Shown in pieces: positions 44,574 to 54,116 of a stretch of 64,000 nucleotides of DNA. The stretch is from Geotalea sp. SG265 (GTDB taxonomy: Bacteria; Desulfobacterota; Desulfuromonadia; Geobacterales; Geobacteraceae). The stretch is taken from the NCBI RefSeq assembly GCF_022808985.1, contig NZ_JAKZFT010000009.1:62001-126000 (forward strand), in the 5' to 3' direction. Each line of letters opens with the position of its first letter. Position 1 is the first letter of the stretch. The notes beneath the pieces were generated by a model. That model searched no databases. It was not told the origin of the DNA and saw only the letters and a program-made list of their open reading frames with translations. The position numbers were made by a program, and so were the translations under genes.

Positions 44574-46289
44574 TCAGACGGGATCTGCCTCGTCAAGCAC
44601 CAGCACCTGCAGCCCTTTACCGGGGGCGGAGACGTAGAGGAAAAGGAGATCGGCCGGTTCCTGCGTGGCGGGATTCTGGCGGAAATTATGGGAGAAGTGC
44701 CACCTGAAGCTTCTTACCTTGCTCTCTTTGCCAATGCCCGATTTTCTGATGATGCTGGCGATCTTTTCCCTGGAGACGGTACTTTCGAGGGATGGCGTTC
44801 CGGCAAAGAAGGAGGGAAGGCGGCCGGCAGCGGGATAGTCGGCAAGGCAGAAGTCGTAGCAAAGGGATTCCCTTAATAGCTCCAGCTGTTGGGGGGGGAG
44901 CGCCTTCCGGCCGAAGCGCCACAGGACTTCGAAGAGTGCCGCCAGCGAGAGCTGCTGTCCGATTGCCTCTTCCTGCCAGAAATCTGCAGCGGCATGGAAA
45001 ACCTCGGCCAAGGGGGCGTGTCCGGCCAACACATTCAGGGATGCCCCGAATCTGCCGCTGTTGTAGAAGAGCTCCACCAGCCGCGAGACGGTCTCGATGC
45101 GGCAGATTTCCTCAAAGGAGAGCCAGGGGGTGCGGAGAATCTTGTAGGGAGGTGCCGCGGAACATGCATAGCCTTCCCTCTCGGCGATGGCGCGCATCTG
45201 CGTTCCCTTCAGCACCTTGAGCGGCTCCACCTGGATATGGTGTGGGGTGAGCTCGCACAGACCCTGCAGGGAACTGAGGAAGCCTTGGTAATTCTCCTCT
45301 GGCAGCCCGGCCACCAGGTCCAGATGGAGAGTGACCTGGGTCTCCCGCCGAAGGCGCGCCACGTTGACGAAGAGCTTATCCAGGTCGGAAGTGCGCCCGA
45401 CCCGTTCCAAGGTTCCTGCATCCTTCGACTGGATGCCGATCTCGAAGCGGAAGGTATCCTTGGGTACCTTTGCCAGGAGCGCCAGGTTCTCCTCCGTCAA
45501 AAGGTCGGCGGCAATCTCGAAATGGAAGCGGCTCTCCCTGTTGTTTTGGAGGATATATTCCCAGATTTGGTTTGCCCTGACAGCATTGAAGTTGAAGGTC
45601 CGGTCTACCAGCTTGATCGTCTTGACTTTGCCGGCCATGAGGATTTCCAGGTCGCTTCTGATCCGCTCTATGGAGAAGGTGCGGACCCCCTTTTCCAGAG
45701 AGGACATGCAGAAGGCACAGGAGAATGGGCAGCCCCGGGAGGTCTCATAATAGACGAGGGGCTTTTTCAGATCTGCCAACCGGGCGGCAAAGGGGGAGGG
45801 GATGGCATCCAGTGAGGCGATCGGTGCCTGCTCCGGGGCAGCTACCGCTTCTTCACCGCTGCGGCAGACGGTTCCTGCCACTTCTTCCATGGGTTGGCCT
45901 TCCACCAATGCTTGCAGCAGCTCGCGGCAGGTCTCCTCACCCTCGCCCCTGACGACGCAATCTATGGCGGGATTGCGGGAAAGCAGCTCGAAGACCCCGT
46001 GGGAGGCCTCCGGCCCTCCGAGAACAATGATTACCTCGGGCTGCACCAGTTTGAGATCGGCGGCAAGCTTCAGGGTCTGCTCAATGTTCCAGATGTAGCA
46101 GGAGAACATCACCACATCGGCCTTTTCCGCGACGATCTGCTGCAAAACCGCGTCTGATGGCTCGTTAACGGTAAATTCACGTATGGCGATCTCTACCCCT
46201 TCCAGATCGCCGCAGGCAGCGGCCAAGTAGGGGAGGGCCAGGGAGGCATGGACGTATTTTGCGTGGAGGGTGGTGAGGAGGACTTTCAT
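44574..46289 (-). CDS. B12-binding-domain radical SAM protein (DUF4080-like)
   Basis: 571 aa. An N-terminal cobalamin-binding fold (about 1-130: HAKYVHASLALPYLAAACGD ... IIVLGGPEASHG) precedes a radical SAM core with the cluster motif GCPFSCAFC (about 188-196) and motifs for SAM binding (FEIAADLLTEENL, LHLDLVAGLPEE). About 200 C-terminal residues have a DUF4080-like character. Such proteins modify lipids, cofactors or natural products; the substrate is unknown. Divergent from another radical SAM gene 120 nt away. Confidence 0.87.
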   Translation of the reverse strand: MKVLLTTLHAKYVHASLALPYLAAACGDLEGVEIAIREFTVNEPSDAVLQQIVAEKADVVMFSCYIWNIEQTLKLAADLKLVQPEVIIVLGGPEASHGVFELLSRNPAIDCVVRGEGEETCRELLQALVEGQPMEEVAGTVCRSGEEAVAAPEQAPIASLDAIPSPFAARLADLKKPLVYYETSRGCPFSCAFCMSSLEKGVRTFSIERIRSDLEILMAGKVKTIKLVDRTFNFNAVRANQIWEYILQNNRESRFHFEIAADLLTEENLALLAKVPKDTFRFEIGIQSKDAGTLERVGRTSDLDKLFVNVARLRRETQVTLHLDLVAGLPEENYQGFLSSLQGLCELTPHHIQVEPLKVLKGTQMRAIAEREGYACSAAPPYKILRTPWLSFEEICRIETVSRLVELFYNSGRFGASLNVLAGHAPLAEVFHAAADFWQEEAIGQQLSLAALFEVLWRFGRKALPPQQLELLRESLCYDFCLADYPAAGRLPSFFAGTPSLESTVSREKIASIIRKSGIGKESKVRSFRWHFSHNFRQNPATQEPADLLFLYVSAPGKGLQVLVLDEADPV

Positions 46290-46411
46290 GGCGGGATTGT
46301 AGCCGATGGGCAGGGGAATGGCCAGTAAAAGTTATAGGAATGAACTGTGCCTGTTGCCGGTCTTGGAGCTGTTATGCTACTGTACGCATCAGAAATCGGA
46401 AAGGATGCACC

Positions 46412-47737
46412 ATGAAAAAGAAAATGCCCAACCTTCTCTATGCCGATGCCAAAGGCAATATCTTCGATCATCCCTATCTGACCATGGCCGGCATGAACGG
46501 TACAGAGGCTGTTCTGCCCGAGGATGTGGAGTTGATTCCGCTTCCCGAGGACAGTCGCCTTTTTACCATCCCCGATACTCCTCCCATTGCCTGGGATGGG
46601 AAGCAGCGACGGTTCGTCACGGTGGATACGGTGCGGGAAGGAAAACGTAATCTGCGGGTACAGGCGGTTTCTGCGTTCATGGCGCCGGGCTATGTGCGGA
46701 CCCTTCTTCCTGCCTGCGATTACAGCCGTAAAAAGATCCATTTGCCACTCTGGTCCTACACCGCCGTGGGCTGGGACGAGGAAACGGAGCGCTTCGTTGT
46801 GGCGGCGAGCCGGGTGGATACCAACCAGAACTGGAATCCCTGCAACTACGATGACCGCAAGCTGGACCCCCTGGTGCGCAAGCGGCTGCGGGAGATGCCC
46901 GACAACCGCCTTCTGGAGCAGTTGGCCCGCTGTGCCGTGGATTACCACTGCTTTGCCGCCAAGAACCTCTTCTTTCGCCGCTGGGAGGCGCCGATACCTA
47001 CCTCCCCGGTCTGCAATTCCCGCTGCCTGGGGTGCATAAGTCTGCAGCCGTCGGACTGCTGCCCCTCCAACCATGAGCGCATTCCGTTCGTTCCCACACC
47101 AGAGGAAATCGTCCAACTGGCGCTCCCCCACCTGAACGAGGCGCCGGAGCCCATTGTTTCCTACGGCCAGGGGTGCGAAGGAGACCCGATCATGCAGGCA
47201 GACACCATTGCCGAGGCGACGCGCCGACTCAAGGCCGCCACGGGCAAGGGGACGGTCAACTTCAACTCCAACGGTTCATTCCCCGATCGGGTGCGGATGC
47301 TCTGCGATGCGGGGATGGACTCAATGCGTTTTTCCATGAATTCGGTGCAGGAGGAATTCTACAACCGTTACTACCGGCCGGTCGGTTACAAATTTGCCCA
47401 TGTGGTGGAGTCGGTGAAAACCGCCAAGGAGCGGGGCCTGTTCACCATGATCAATTATCTGGTTTCGCCGGGAATGACCGACAGTGAGGCGGAAGTTGAA
47501 GCCTTGCTGAAATTCATCGGTGAGACAGGGGTGGACATGCTGCAGATGCGGAATCTCTCCATAGATCCCGACTTCTACAACAAGAGGATGCAGCTTCCCG
47601 GCCGCGGCATCGGTATGTATCGGATGCTAGAGCGGGTCAAACGGGAATATCCGAGGATACAGTTCGGGTATTTCAACAGGACCAGGGAGAATTTCTATCC
47701 GGAAGGGCTGGAGACCAGTTGGCCGATCCCCGAGTAG
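46412..47737 (+). CDS. Radical SAM protein of unknown substrate
   Basis: 441 aa, start after AAAGGATGCACC. The first about 200 residues form an extra N-terminal domain. The cluster motif CNSRCLGCISLQ (about residues 208-219) is followed by SYGQGCEGDPIMQADTIAEATRRL, TVNFNSNGSFPD and MRFSMNSVQEEFYNRYYRP, typical of a TIM-barrel radical SAM fold. No SPASM-type Cys cluster is seen at the C-terminus. It could be a maturase or modification enzyme. Its role is not shown by its neighbours. Confidence 0.82.
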   Translation: MKKKMPNLLYADAKGNIFDHPYLTMAGMNGTEAVLPEDVELIPLPEDSRLFTIPDTPPIAWDGKQRRFVTVDTVREGKRNLRVQAVSAFMAPGYVRTLLPACDYSRKKIHLPLWSYTAVGWDEETERFVVAASRVDTNQNWNPCNYDDRKLDPLVRKRLREMPDNRLLEQLARCAVDYHCFAAKNLFFRRWEAPIPTSPVCNSRCLGCISLQPSDCCPSNHERIPFVPTPEEIVQLALPHLNEAPEPIVSYGQGCEGDPIMQADTIAEATRRLKAATGKGTVNFNSNGSFPDRVRMLCDAGMDSMRFSMNSVQEEFYNRYYRPVGYKFAHVVESVKTAKERGLFTMINYLVSPGMTDSEAEVEALLKFIGETGVDMLQMRNLSIDPDFYNKRMQLPGRGIGMYRMLERVKREYPRIQFGYFNRTRENFYPEGLETSWPIPE

Positions 47738-47745
47738 CTGGAGGG

Positions 47746-48015
47746 TTACTCTTTTTTGTGGCAGTCGCTGCAGTGCTTGAGCGGGCCTACGCCAAGTTTC
47801 CTGTGGCAGCCCAGGCAAAGCTTATGGGCGGAGTCGTGATCCAATTCGATGAAGCGCGGAGGACCGTTGTGGCAGTCGCTGCAGGTAAAATTCCTGCGGT
47901 GATTGACATGATCGAAGGTAATGTCGCCGTTGTAGGCTTTGAAAGTATAGGCTGCTTCGGCGATTCCCGCAAGGGAAGCGATTGCCAGAGATAACATAAG
48001 GATTTTCTTCGTCAT
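47746..48015 (-). CDS. Small periplasmic c-type cytochrome (three haem motifs)
   Basis: 89 aa from the ATG at 48015, a start fixed by the promoter just upstream. Signal peptide about 1-20 (ending AEA). Three CxxCH motifs (CSDCH, CLGCH, CSDCH) plus separate His residues (FDHVNHRRNF, DHDSAHK) suggest bis-His ligation as in the c7/c3-like family. This fits a periplasmic electron carrier. It is smaller in motif spacing than PpcA-type c7 cytochromes, and I cannot assign it to a named subtype. Confidence 0.88.
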   Translation of the reverse strand: MTKKILMLSLAIASLAGIAEAAYTFKAYNGDITFDHVNHRRNFTCSDCHNGPPRFIELDHDSAHKLCLGCHRKLGVGPLKHCSDCHKKE

Positions 48016-48048
48016 ATCTTCACCATTTGTCCGGTTAGCAGCGTTTGT

Positions 48049-48077
48049 TTTATAGATAAATGCCGCGCTGTTGTCAA
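48049..48077 (-). promoter_or_regulatory. Strong sigma70 promoter for the small cytochrome
   Basis: Minus strand: consensus TTGACA (48077-48072), 17 nt, TATAAA (48054-48049). The predicted transcript start near 48042 leaves a leader of about 27 nt before the ATG at 48015. This is the best sigma70 match noticed in the window. Confidence 0.75.
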
Positions 48078-48174
48078 CCACAACTTCTTTTCCTTTTTTA
48101 GTCCTCCTTGCCAAGGGGATCGGGTTGTTCCTCTTCCTCTTTCAACAGAACCTTCCCTGCCATTTAACCTTATC

Positions 48175-48195
48175 GCGGCTAAAAGCCGCTTTTTT
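48175..48195 (+). terminator. Hairpin plus T run upstream of the MBG-repeat gene
   Basis: GCGGCT-AAA-AGCCGC (48175-48189) is followed by six Ts. On the plus strand it looks like an intrinsic terminator, but the nearest plus-strand gene (the radical SAM gene) ends about 440 nt upstream and the small cytochrome gene lies antisense between. It may end that transcript or a small antisense RNA. Confidence 0.6.
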
Positions 48196-48444
48196 CATCC
48201 CTCAGTATACCCACATTGCGTATGCGAGTATTCAACTAATTCTATTTTTAAGCAATGGGTTGGACTGCTTTGGCCAGCGCATGGAATAAGCAGGCATTAA
48301 TTTTGCACAAATCATGACGTTTTTTAATGTGAATGTGTCTAATCTTTCCCCTTGGGCCATACGGCAAGTTTCCGTGCAGCTACCTGAGCATTGATACCCG
48401 CTTTAGAACCTGTCTATACCATCCAAAAATGAAACGGAGGGACT
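48196..48444. other. Upstream region of the MBG-repeat gene
   Basis: About 250 AT-rich nt. I looked for a c-di-GMP/cGAMP riboswitch, common before Geobacter secreted proteins, and for a sigma54 site, and found neither. No convincing -35/-10 pair stands out. A good ribosome binding site (CGGAGGGACT) precedes the start codon. Confidence 0.4.
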
Positions 48445-51400
48445 ATGGAAAATGAATTGAGTACGAAGACATTACCGCCTGAACGGGGTAAAGGAAGGGG
48501 ATTGCTGTCGAATATGAGCGGCCGTGCAACACTCTTGGGAGTGTTGGTTACAATGGTTTTGACCTACGGCTTTCTGGCATTGTTCAGTGCCCAAAGAGCT
48601 CAAGCTTTTACCAGCAAGGTTACGACCAGCAAATCCTGCATGAGTAGTGCAACCTCCTGCCATGCTAATCTTGCTTCTACCGGGACAATTACCACTGCAA
48701 TCAACGGTACAGCAGGTACTACGGTGACGGTGCCGGCCGGTGGTACCTTTGAGATTGACTGGATCTACAACAACATGGCCGGGAGCAAGACCGACGATGC
48801 GCCCATGATCGCCATTCCGACTGGCTGGGGCCTTGCACCTGGCACCGCAAATAATCCCGCCTTAACGGGATGGAATTCCATTTGGGACGTTGCCGATGGT
48901 GTTACCAGCACCGCAACTGGTGGGGGAAATGGAACGGCAACCAACGTCGCGGGATGGAACACCGGACACATGGTCGATGCTGGTGTCGGCGCCGGCTTGG
49001 AGGCCTTTACCATCGATTACGTCGGCGGAACCAACTGGGGTACCAGCGGTGAGGCAGCGGATGACGGTGGCACTAACGATGCAGACGGAACCGCCAATAA
49101 GATGGGAACAGACGCCAGGATCATTGTTCCTGCAGGCACGACCCCAGGAACATATAAGGTCGATGTCTACGGTATCGGACATACAAGCACCAATAAGGCC
49201 TACATCAAACAAACCATAACAGTAACCGTTACTGCGGCTGTTGTAAAACAGACACCAACCATCAACTCATGGCCGACCGCCAGTGCCATTACCTATGGAC
49301 AGGCCCTTTCTTCCTCAACCTTGACCGGCGGCAGCGCCTCGGTTCCCGGTACCTTCGCCTGGATCAACCCGACGACCGTTCCGGCGGTAGGTGCTCCGGC
49401 CCAGGCTGTTCGTTTTACGCCAACAGATACGACTAATTACAATACGGTTGATGGCACGGTGGCCATTACCGTCAATCCCAAGCCTCTTACTATCACGGCT
49501 GCCGCAAAGAGCAAGGTCTACGGCGCGGCAGATCCTGCCCTGACATACACCGCCACCGGCCTTGTCGGCAGTGACACCACCAGCGGTAGCCTGGCCAGGG
49601 TAGCTGGTGAGGACGTCGGTACCTATGCCATCAACCAGGGTACCGTGACTGCTGGTGCAAACTATGCCATTACCTATGTCGGAGCCAACCTGACCATCAC
49701 GGCAAAGCCACTGACCATCACCGCTGCTGCCAAGAGCAAAGTCTATGGTGCTGCCGATCCTGCACTTACCTATACCGCCACAGGCCTCGTTGGCAGTGAT
49801 ACCACCAGCGGCAGTCTGACCAGGGCGGCAGGTGAAAACGCAGGTACCTATGCCATCAGCCAAGGTACCGTAACTGCTGGTACGAACTATACCATTACCT
49901 ATGTTGGTGCCAACCTGACCATCACCCCGGCACCAATAACCGTCACCGCCGATCCGAAGACCAAAATTGTTGGCAGCGCGGACCCGGCACTTACCTATAC
50001 CATCACCAGTGGTGCACTAGTGGGCTCAGATGCCTTTAGCGGTGCTCTCTCACGTGATCCTGGTGAGACCGTTGGTCTTTATGCTATTCGCCAGAACACC
50101 CTGGCCCTGAATAGCAACTATACGCTGACCTATGTTGGCAACAACCTTGAGATCACTGCTGCACCGAAGCAGGATCAGACCATTACCTTTAATCCGCTTG
50201 CAGCCGTAACCTATGGAAATGGTGATTTCAATCCCGGCGCCACTGCCAGTTCCGGTCTGACTGTCAGTTACACCAGTTCCAATACTGCAGTTGCTACCAT
50301 CATCGGTGGCCAGGTACACATAGTCGGGGTGGGAACAACCACCATCACTGCCAGTCAGGCAGGAGACGCAACGTATAATCCTGCTGCCAACGTTTCACAA
50401 CCGCTCACCGTCAACAAGGCTGCACTGACCGTCACCGCAGACAGTTCGTCCAAAACTTACGGTGCTGCCAATCCTGCATTGGGCGTTTCATACGCTGGGT
50501 TTGTCGGGACGGACAGTGCCGCAAGTCTGACCACTCAGCCTACCGCTTCAACAAGCGCAACGGCATCAAGTCCTGCCGGCACTTACGCAGTCAATGCAAC
50601 TGGCGGCGTTAGCAACAACTACAGCTTCACTTACGTAGCGGGGACCTTGACCATCAACAAAGCGGCGCTGACGGTCACTGCCAACAACGCCAGCAAGAGC
50701 TACGGTGCGGTCAATCCTGCACTGAGTGTAGCCTACAGTGGCTTCGTTCTTGGCGAGACGGCAACCAACCTGACCACGCAGCCTGTCGCCTCCACCACGG
50801 CAACCGCTTCCAGCCCTGCCGGTACCTATGCGATCACCGCAGCCGGCGGCGTGAGCAACAACTACACCTTCACCTATGTGACCGGGACCCTCACCGTCAA
50901 TAAGGCAGACCTGACGGTCACCGCCAATAACGCGGCGAAGACGTACGGTGCTTCCAATCCGGTGTTGAGCCTTAACTACGCCGGGTTTGTCAGCGGCGAA
51001 AATGAGGCCTCTCTCACAACCCAGCCTACTGCTTCCACAACGGCAGTTGTCGCCAGCCCAGTCGGCCTGTATCCCATCAACGTCGCCGGTGGCGTCAGCA
51101 GCAACTATAACTTTATCTACGTGGCTGGCACCCTCAGCGTCAACAAGGCAGCCCTGACAGTCACCGCCAACAATGCAAGCAAGACATACGGTACTGCCAA
51201 TCCCGCCCTGACCGTCGCCTACACCGGCTTCGTCCTCGGCGAATCGGCAGCCAACCTGACCACCCAGCCGACCGCAACCACCACGGCAACGGCTTCGAGC
51301 CCTGCCGGTACCTATGCGATTGCCGCAGCCGGTGGCGCAAGCAACAACTATAACTTCACCTATGTGGCAGGGACACTCACGGTCGATAAGGCCGCCCTGA

Positions 51401-53607
51401 CCGTCACCGCGAACAACGCCAGCAAGACCTACGGCGCGGCCAATCCTGCCCTGAGCGTCGCTTATACCGGCTTCGTCCTTGGCGAGACGGCAGCCAACCT
51501 GACCACCCAGCCGACCGCAACCACCACGGCAACCGCTTCGAGTCCCGCCGGTACCTATGCGATTACCGCAGCCGGTGGCGCAAGCAACAACTATAACTTC
51601 ACCTATGTGGCCGGGACCCTCACGGTAGATAAGGCAGCCCTTACCGTTACCGCCAACAATGCCGGCAAGACTTATGGCTCGGCCAATCCTACCCTGAGCG
51701 TCGCCTATAGCGGCTTCGTCCTTGGCGAGACGGTAGCCAACCTGACCACCCAGCCGACCGCAACCACCACGGCAACGGCTTCGAGCCCTGCCGGTACCTA
51801 TGCGATTACCGCAGCCGGTGGTGCGAGCAACAACTATAACTTCACTTATGTGGCCGGGACCCTCACGGTAGATAAGGCCGCCCTTACCGTCACCGCCAAC
51901 AACACCAGCAAGACTTACGGCGCGGCGAATCCTGCCCTGACCGTTGCCTATAGCGGCTTCGTCCTTGGCGAGACTGTAGCCAACCTGACCACCCAGCCGA
52001 CCGCAACCACCACGGCAACCGCTTCGAGTCCCGCCGGTACCTATGGGATTACCGCAGCCGGTGGCGCAAGCAACAACTATAACTTCACCTATGTGGCCGG
52101 GACACTTACGGTCGATAAGGCCGCCCTTACCGTCACCGCGAACAACACCAGCAAGACCTACGGCGCGGCCAATCCTGCCCTGAGCGTCGCTTATACCGGC
52201 TTCGTTCTTGGCGAGACGGCAACCAACCTGACGACCCAACCGACGCCTTCCACCACGGCAACGGCATCAAGCCCTGCCGGTACCTATCCGATCACCGCAG
52301 CTGGTGGCGCAAGCAACAACTATAACTTCACCTATGTGGCCGGTACGCTGACCGTAAATAAAGCACCACTGAGCGTCACCGCCAACAACGCAAGTAAAAC
52401 TTATGGCGCGGCGAATCCTGCCCTGAGCGTCGCCTACACCGGCTTTGTCCTTGGCGAAACGGCCGTCAACCTGACCACCCAGCCGGCAGCATCCACTACG
52501 GCAACGGCATCAAGCCCTGCCGGTACCTATCCGATCACCGCAGCGGGTGGTGCGAGCAACAACTATGCGTTCACTTATGTGGCCGGTACGCTGACCGTCA
52601 ATAAGGCACCATTGACCGTCACTGCCAACAACGCAAGCAAGACCTACGGTGCGGCCAATCCTGCCCTAACCATCGCCTACGCAGGTTTCGTCCTAGGTGA
52701 GACGGCAGCAAACCTGACCACCCAACCGACGGTATCCACCACGGCAACCGCTGCCAGCCCTGCCGGTACCTATCCGATTACCGCCGCCGGTGGTGTGAGC
52801 AGCAACTATGCGTTTACCTATGCGGCCGGTACACTCACCGTGGATAAGGCCGTCCTGACCGTAACTGCGGACGATCAGACCCGTGTTGTCGGTGCACCCG
52901 ATCCGATCTATACTGCTACATATTCAGGTTTTGTAGCCGGCGACACATCCGCTGTGGTAAGTGGCGCGCCGATTTTCAGTACGACTGCAACGGCCGCAAG
53001 CCCCGCCGGAACGTATCCCATTACTCCTACCCAAGGTAACTTGGCTGCCGACAACTACACCTTCACCTTCGTCAACGGCACCCTTACCATCACGGCAACT
53101 GCGAGCACCTATAACCTGGCCGTGGCAAAAGCAGGTGCAGGCAATGGTACCATTAACAGTAATCCAGTCGGTATTGCCTGCGATGGAGCGAACGGTTGCA
53201 ATTTCGACTTTGCCAGCGGCATCGTTGTTACACTTACCGCCACTCCCGACTCCAAATCGCTCTTCACCGGATGGAGCGGCGCCTGCACCGGAACCGGCAC
53301 CTGTGCCGTTACCATGGATGCAGCCAAGAACGTTACCGCCACCTTCGACGTCAATCCGCTGGTTAAGGTGGGTGGAACTTTATATGCCACCATCCTGGAT
53401 GCATATACCGCGGCTCTTGATGGTGCTGTTATCGAAGTCAGAGATGTCCTCTTCAGTGACTTCAGTACGTTCGATCGTCCGATCAGCATAACCTTCGACG
53501 GTGGCAAAGACAGCAGTTGGAACAAAACCACCGGCTTCACGACCCTCACCGGCCCCGTAACCTTCGGGCAGGGTTCTGTGACGGTGGATGGTCTGGTTAT
53601 CGAGTAA
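48445..53607 (+). CDS. Large secreted MBG-repeat surface protein
   Basis: 1720 aa. A long N-terminal signal peptide or anchor (hydrophobic about 28-46, ending AQA) is followed by a domain with a C-X6-CH motif (CMSSATSCH) to about residue 270. Then come three ~75-aa repeats beginning KPLTITAAAKSKVYG or similar, an Ig-like segment (about 575-655) and eleven ~80-aa repeats of the type KAALTVTANNASKTYGAANPALSVAY ... YAITAAGG-SNNYNFTYVAGTLTV (MBG-type domains). A Gly-rich divergent InlB-B-like repeat (TLTATPDSKSLFTGWSGAC) comes next, and the last 72 residues resemble the C-terminus of the S8 protease. Probably an adhesin or surface filament protein; function unknown. Confidence 0.85.
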   Translation: MENELSTKTLPPERGKGRGLLSNMSGRATLLGVLVTMVLTYGFLALFSAQRAQAFTSKVTTSKSCMSSATSCHANLASTGTITTAINGTAGTTVTVPAGGTFEIDWIYNNMAGSKTDDAPMIAIPTGWGLAPGTANNPALTGWNSIWDVADGVTSTATGGGNGTATNVAGWNTGHMVDAGVGAGLEAFTIDYVGGTNWGTSGEAADDGGTNDADGTANKMGTDARIIVPAGTTPGTYKVDVYGIGHTSTNKAYIKQTITVTVTAAVVKQTPTINSWPTASAITYGQALSSSTLTGGSASVPGTFAWINPTTVPAVGAPAQAVRFTPTDTTNYNTVDGTVAITVNPKPLTITAAAKSKVYGAADPALTYTATGLVGSDTTSGSLARVAGEDVGTYAINQGTVTAGANYAITYVGANLTITAKPLTITAAAKSKVYGAADPALTYTATGLVGSDTTSGSLTRAAGENAGTYAISQGTVTAGTNYTITYVGANLTITPAPITVTADPKTKIVGSADPALTYTITSGALVGSDAFSGALSRDPGETVGLYAIRQNTLALNSNYTLTYVGNNLEITAAPKQDQTITFNPLAAVTYGNGDFNPGATASSGLTVSYTSSNTAVATIIGGQVHIVGVGTTTITASQAGDATYNPAANVSQPLTVNKAALTVTADSSSKTYGAANPALGVSYAGFVGTDSAASLTTQPTASTSATASSPAGTYAVNATGGVSNNYSFTYVAGTLTINKAALTVTANNASKSYGAVNPALSVAYSGFVLGETATNLTTQPVASTTATASSPAGTYAITAAGGVSNNYTFTYVTGTLTVNKADLTVTANNAAKTYGASNPVLSLNYAGFVSGENEASLTTQPTASTTAVVASPVGLYPINVAGGVSSNYNFIYVAGTLSVNKAALTVTANNASKTYGTANPALTVAYTGFVLGESAANLTTQPTATTTATASSPAGTYAIAAAGGASNNYNFTYVAGTLTVDKAALTVTANNASKTYGAANPALSVAYTGFVLGETAANLTTQPTATTTATASSPAGTYAITAAGGASNNYNFTYVAGTLTVDKAALTVTANNAGKTYGSANPTLSVAYSGFVLGETVANLTTQPTATTTATASSPAGTYAITAAGGASNNYNFTYVAGTLTVDKAALTVTANNTSKTYGAANPALTVAYSGFVLGETVANLTTQPTATTTATASSPAGTYGITAAGGASNNYNFTYVAGTLTVDKAALTVTANNTSKTYGAANPALSVAYTGFVLGETATNLTTQPTPSTTATASSPAGTYPITAAGGASNNYNFTYVAGTLTVNKAPLSVTANNASKTYGAANPALSVAYTGFVLGETAVNLTTQPAASTTATASSPAGTYPITAAGGASNNYAFTYVAGTLTVNKAPLTVTANNASKTYGAANPALTIAYAGFVLGETAANLTTQPTVSTTATAASPAGTYPITAAGGVSSNYAFTYAAGTLTVDKAVLTVTADDQTRVVGAPDPIYTATYSGFVAGDTSAVVSGAPIFSTTATAASPAGTYPITPTQGNLAADNYTFTFVNGTLTITATASTYNLAVAKAGAGNGTINSNPVGIACDGANGCNFDFASGIVVTLTATPDSKSLFTGWSGACTGTGTCAVTMDAAKNVTATFDVNPLVKVGGTLYATILDAYTAALDGAVIEVRDVLFSDFSTFDRPISITFDGGKDSSWNKTTGFTTLTGPVTFGQGSVTVDGLVIE
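50415..53090 (+). repeat. Eleven tandem ~240-nt repeats inside the MBG gene
   Basis: Eleven units encode KA[AP]LTVTANN... domains. Units 4-8 (about 51150-52350) are nearly identical at the nucleotide level, implying recent expansion or gene conversion; units 1, 3 and 11 are the most diverged. The repeat number may vary between strains and is prone to assembly error. Confidence 0.9.
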
Positions 53608-53632
53608 TAAATTGTCTAAAAGAGGTGGTAAG

Positions 53633-54022
53633 ATGAGTAACTCGGCATTAGCAACCACATCGGAAAAAGGGCGGCACCGGACGGTGCTGCCCGCCACCCT
53701 TATCTGCAAGGTGGCAAAGGTAGGGTACTATCGCGATACGCTGCCGCTCCTCATCATCAATATCAAGAAGGAGGACGCTCTGCCGCATCTTCCCTTCAAA
53801 ACGGGGGAACGAATAGCGATACCTTTTGTGGTAAATGGACGAACGTATACGGCAGGTTTGCGGGCAACAGCCCGTTCGAGCACGGCTATGATATGCTCCG
53901 ATCTGATGGATGCCGATCTGAACAGCGCCAGGTTGGTGGATTTATTGTTCAGCGTCGGATGGACCGACCGGACGCCGTCTCTGGAACTTACCGTCAGTGA
54001 TGGAAGGATTTACTGTCCCTGA
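53633..54022 (+). CDS. Small protein of unknown function after the MBG-repeat gene
   Basis: 129 aa, start after AGAGGTGGTAAG, 25 nt downstream of the MBG gene and followed by a strong terminator, so probably the second gene of that operon. No signal peptide or TM segment. It has beta-rich stretches (ATLICKVAKVGYYRDTLPLLIINIKKED, RIAIPFVVNGRTYTAGL, LELTVSDGRI). The layout is loosely like PilZ-type barrels, but the RxxxR and DxSxxG motifs are not seen, so I do not assign it. Confidence 0.6.
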   Translation: MSNSALATTSEKGRHRTVLPATLICKVAKVGYYRDTLPLLIINIKKEDALPHLPFKTGERIAIPFVVNGRTYTAGLRATARSSTAMICSDLMDADLNSARLVDLLFSVGWTDRTPSLELTVSDGRIYCP

Positions 54023-54052
54023 GCTTCGTAAGAAAAGGATATTTGAAACAAC

Positions 54053-54098
54053 AAAAAGCAGGAAGCAGATGCGTTATCGCATGGCTTCCTGCTTTTTT
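54053..54098. terminator. Bidirectional intrinsic terminator
   Basis: AGCAGGAAGC (54057-54066) pairs with GCTTCCTGCT (54084-54093), with an inner ATGCG-TTAT-CGCAT stem. A run of As precedes and six Ts follow. It serves the MBG operon on the plus strand and acyP-ligA on the minus strand. Confidence 0.88.
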
Positions 54099-54116
54099 GA
54101 TTGAAATGCCGGTATG

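Noticed and set aside
48196-48444. c-di-GMP/cGAMP (GEMM) riboswitch before the MBG gene
   Set aside because: The GGCAAACC and GACGCAAAGCC signature blocks are absent; only short GGCAAG-like strings occur.
50566-52239. 557-aa open frame antisense to the MBG repeats
   Set aside because: It is a mirror of the tandem 240-nt repeats, with the same internal repetition, no ribosome binding site and no recognisable domain; the plus-strand protein has signal peptide, domains and a ribosome binding site.
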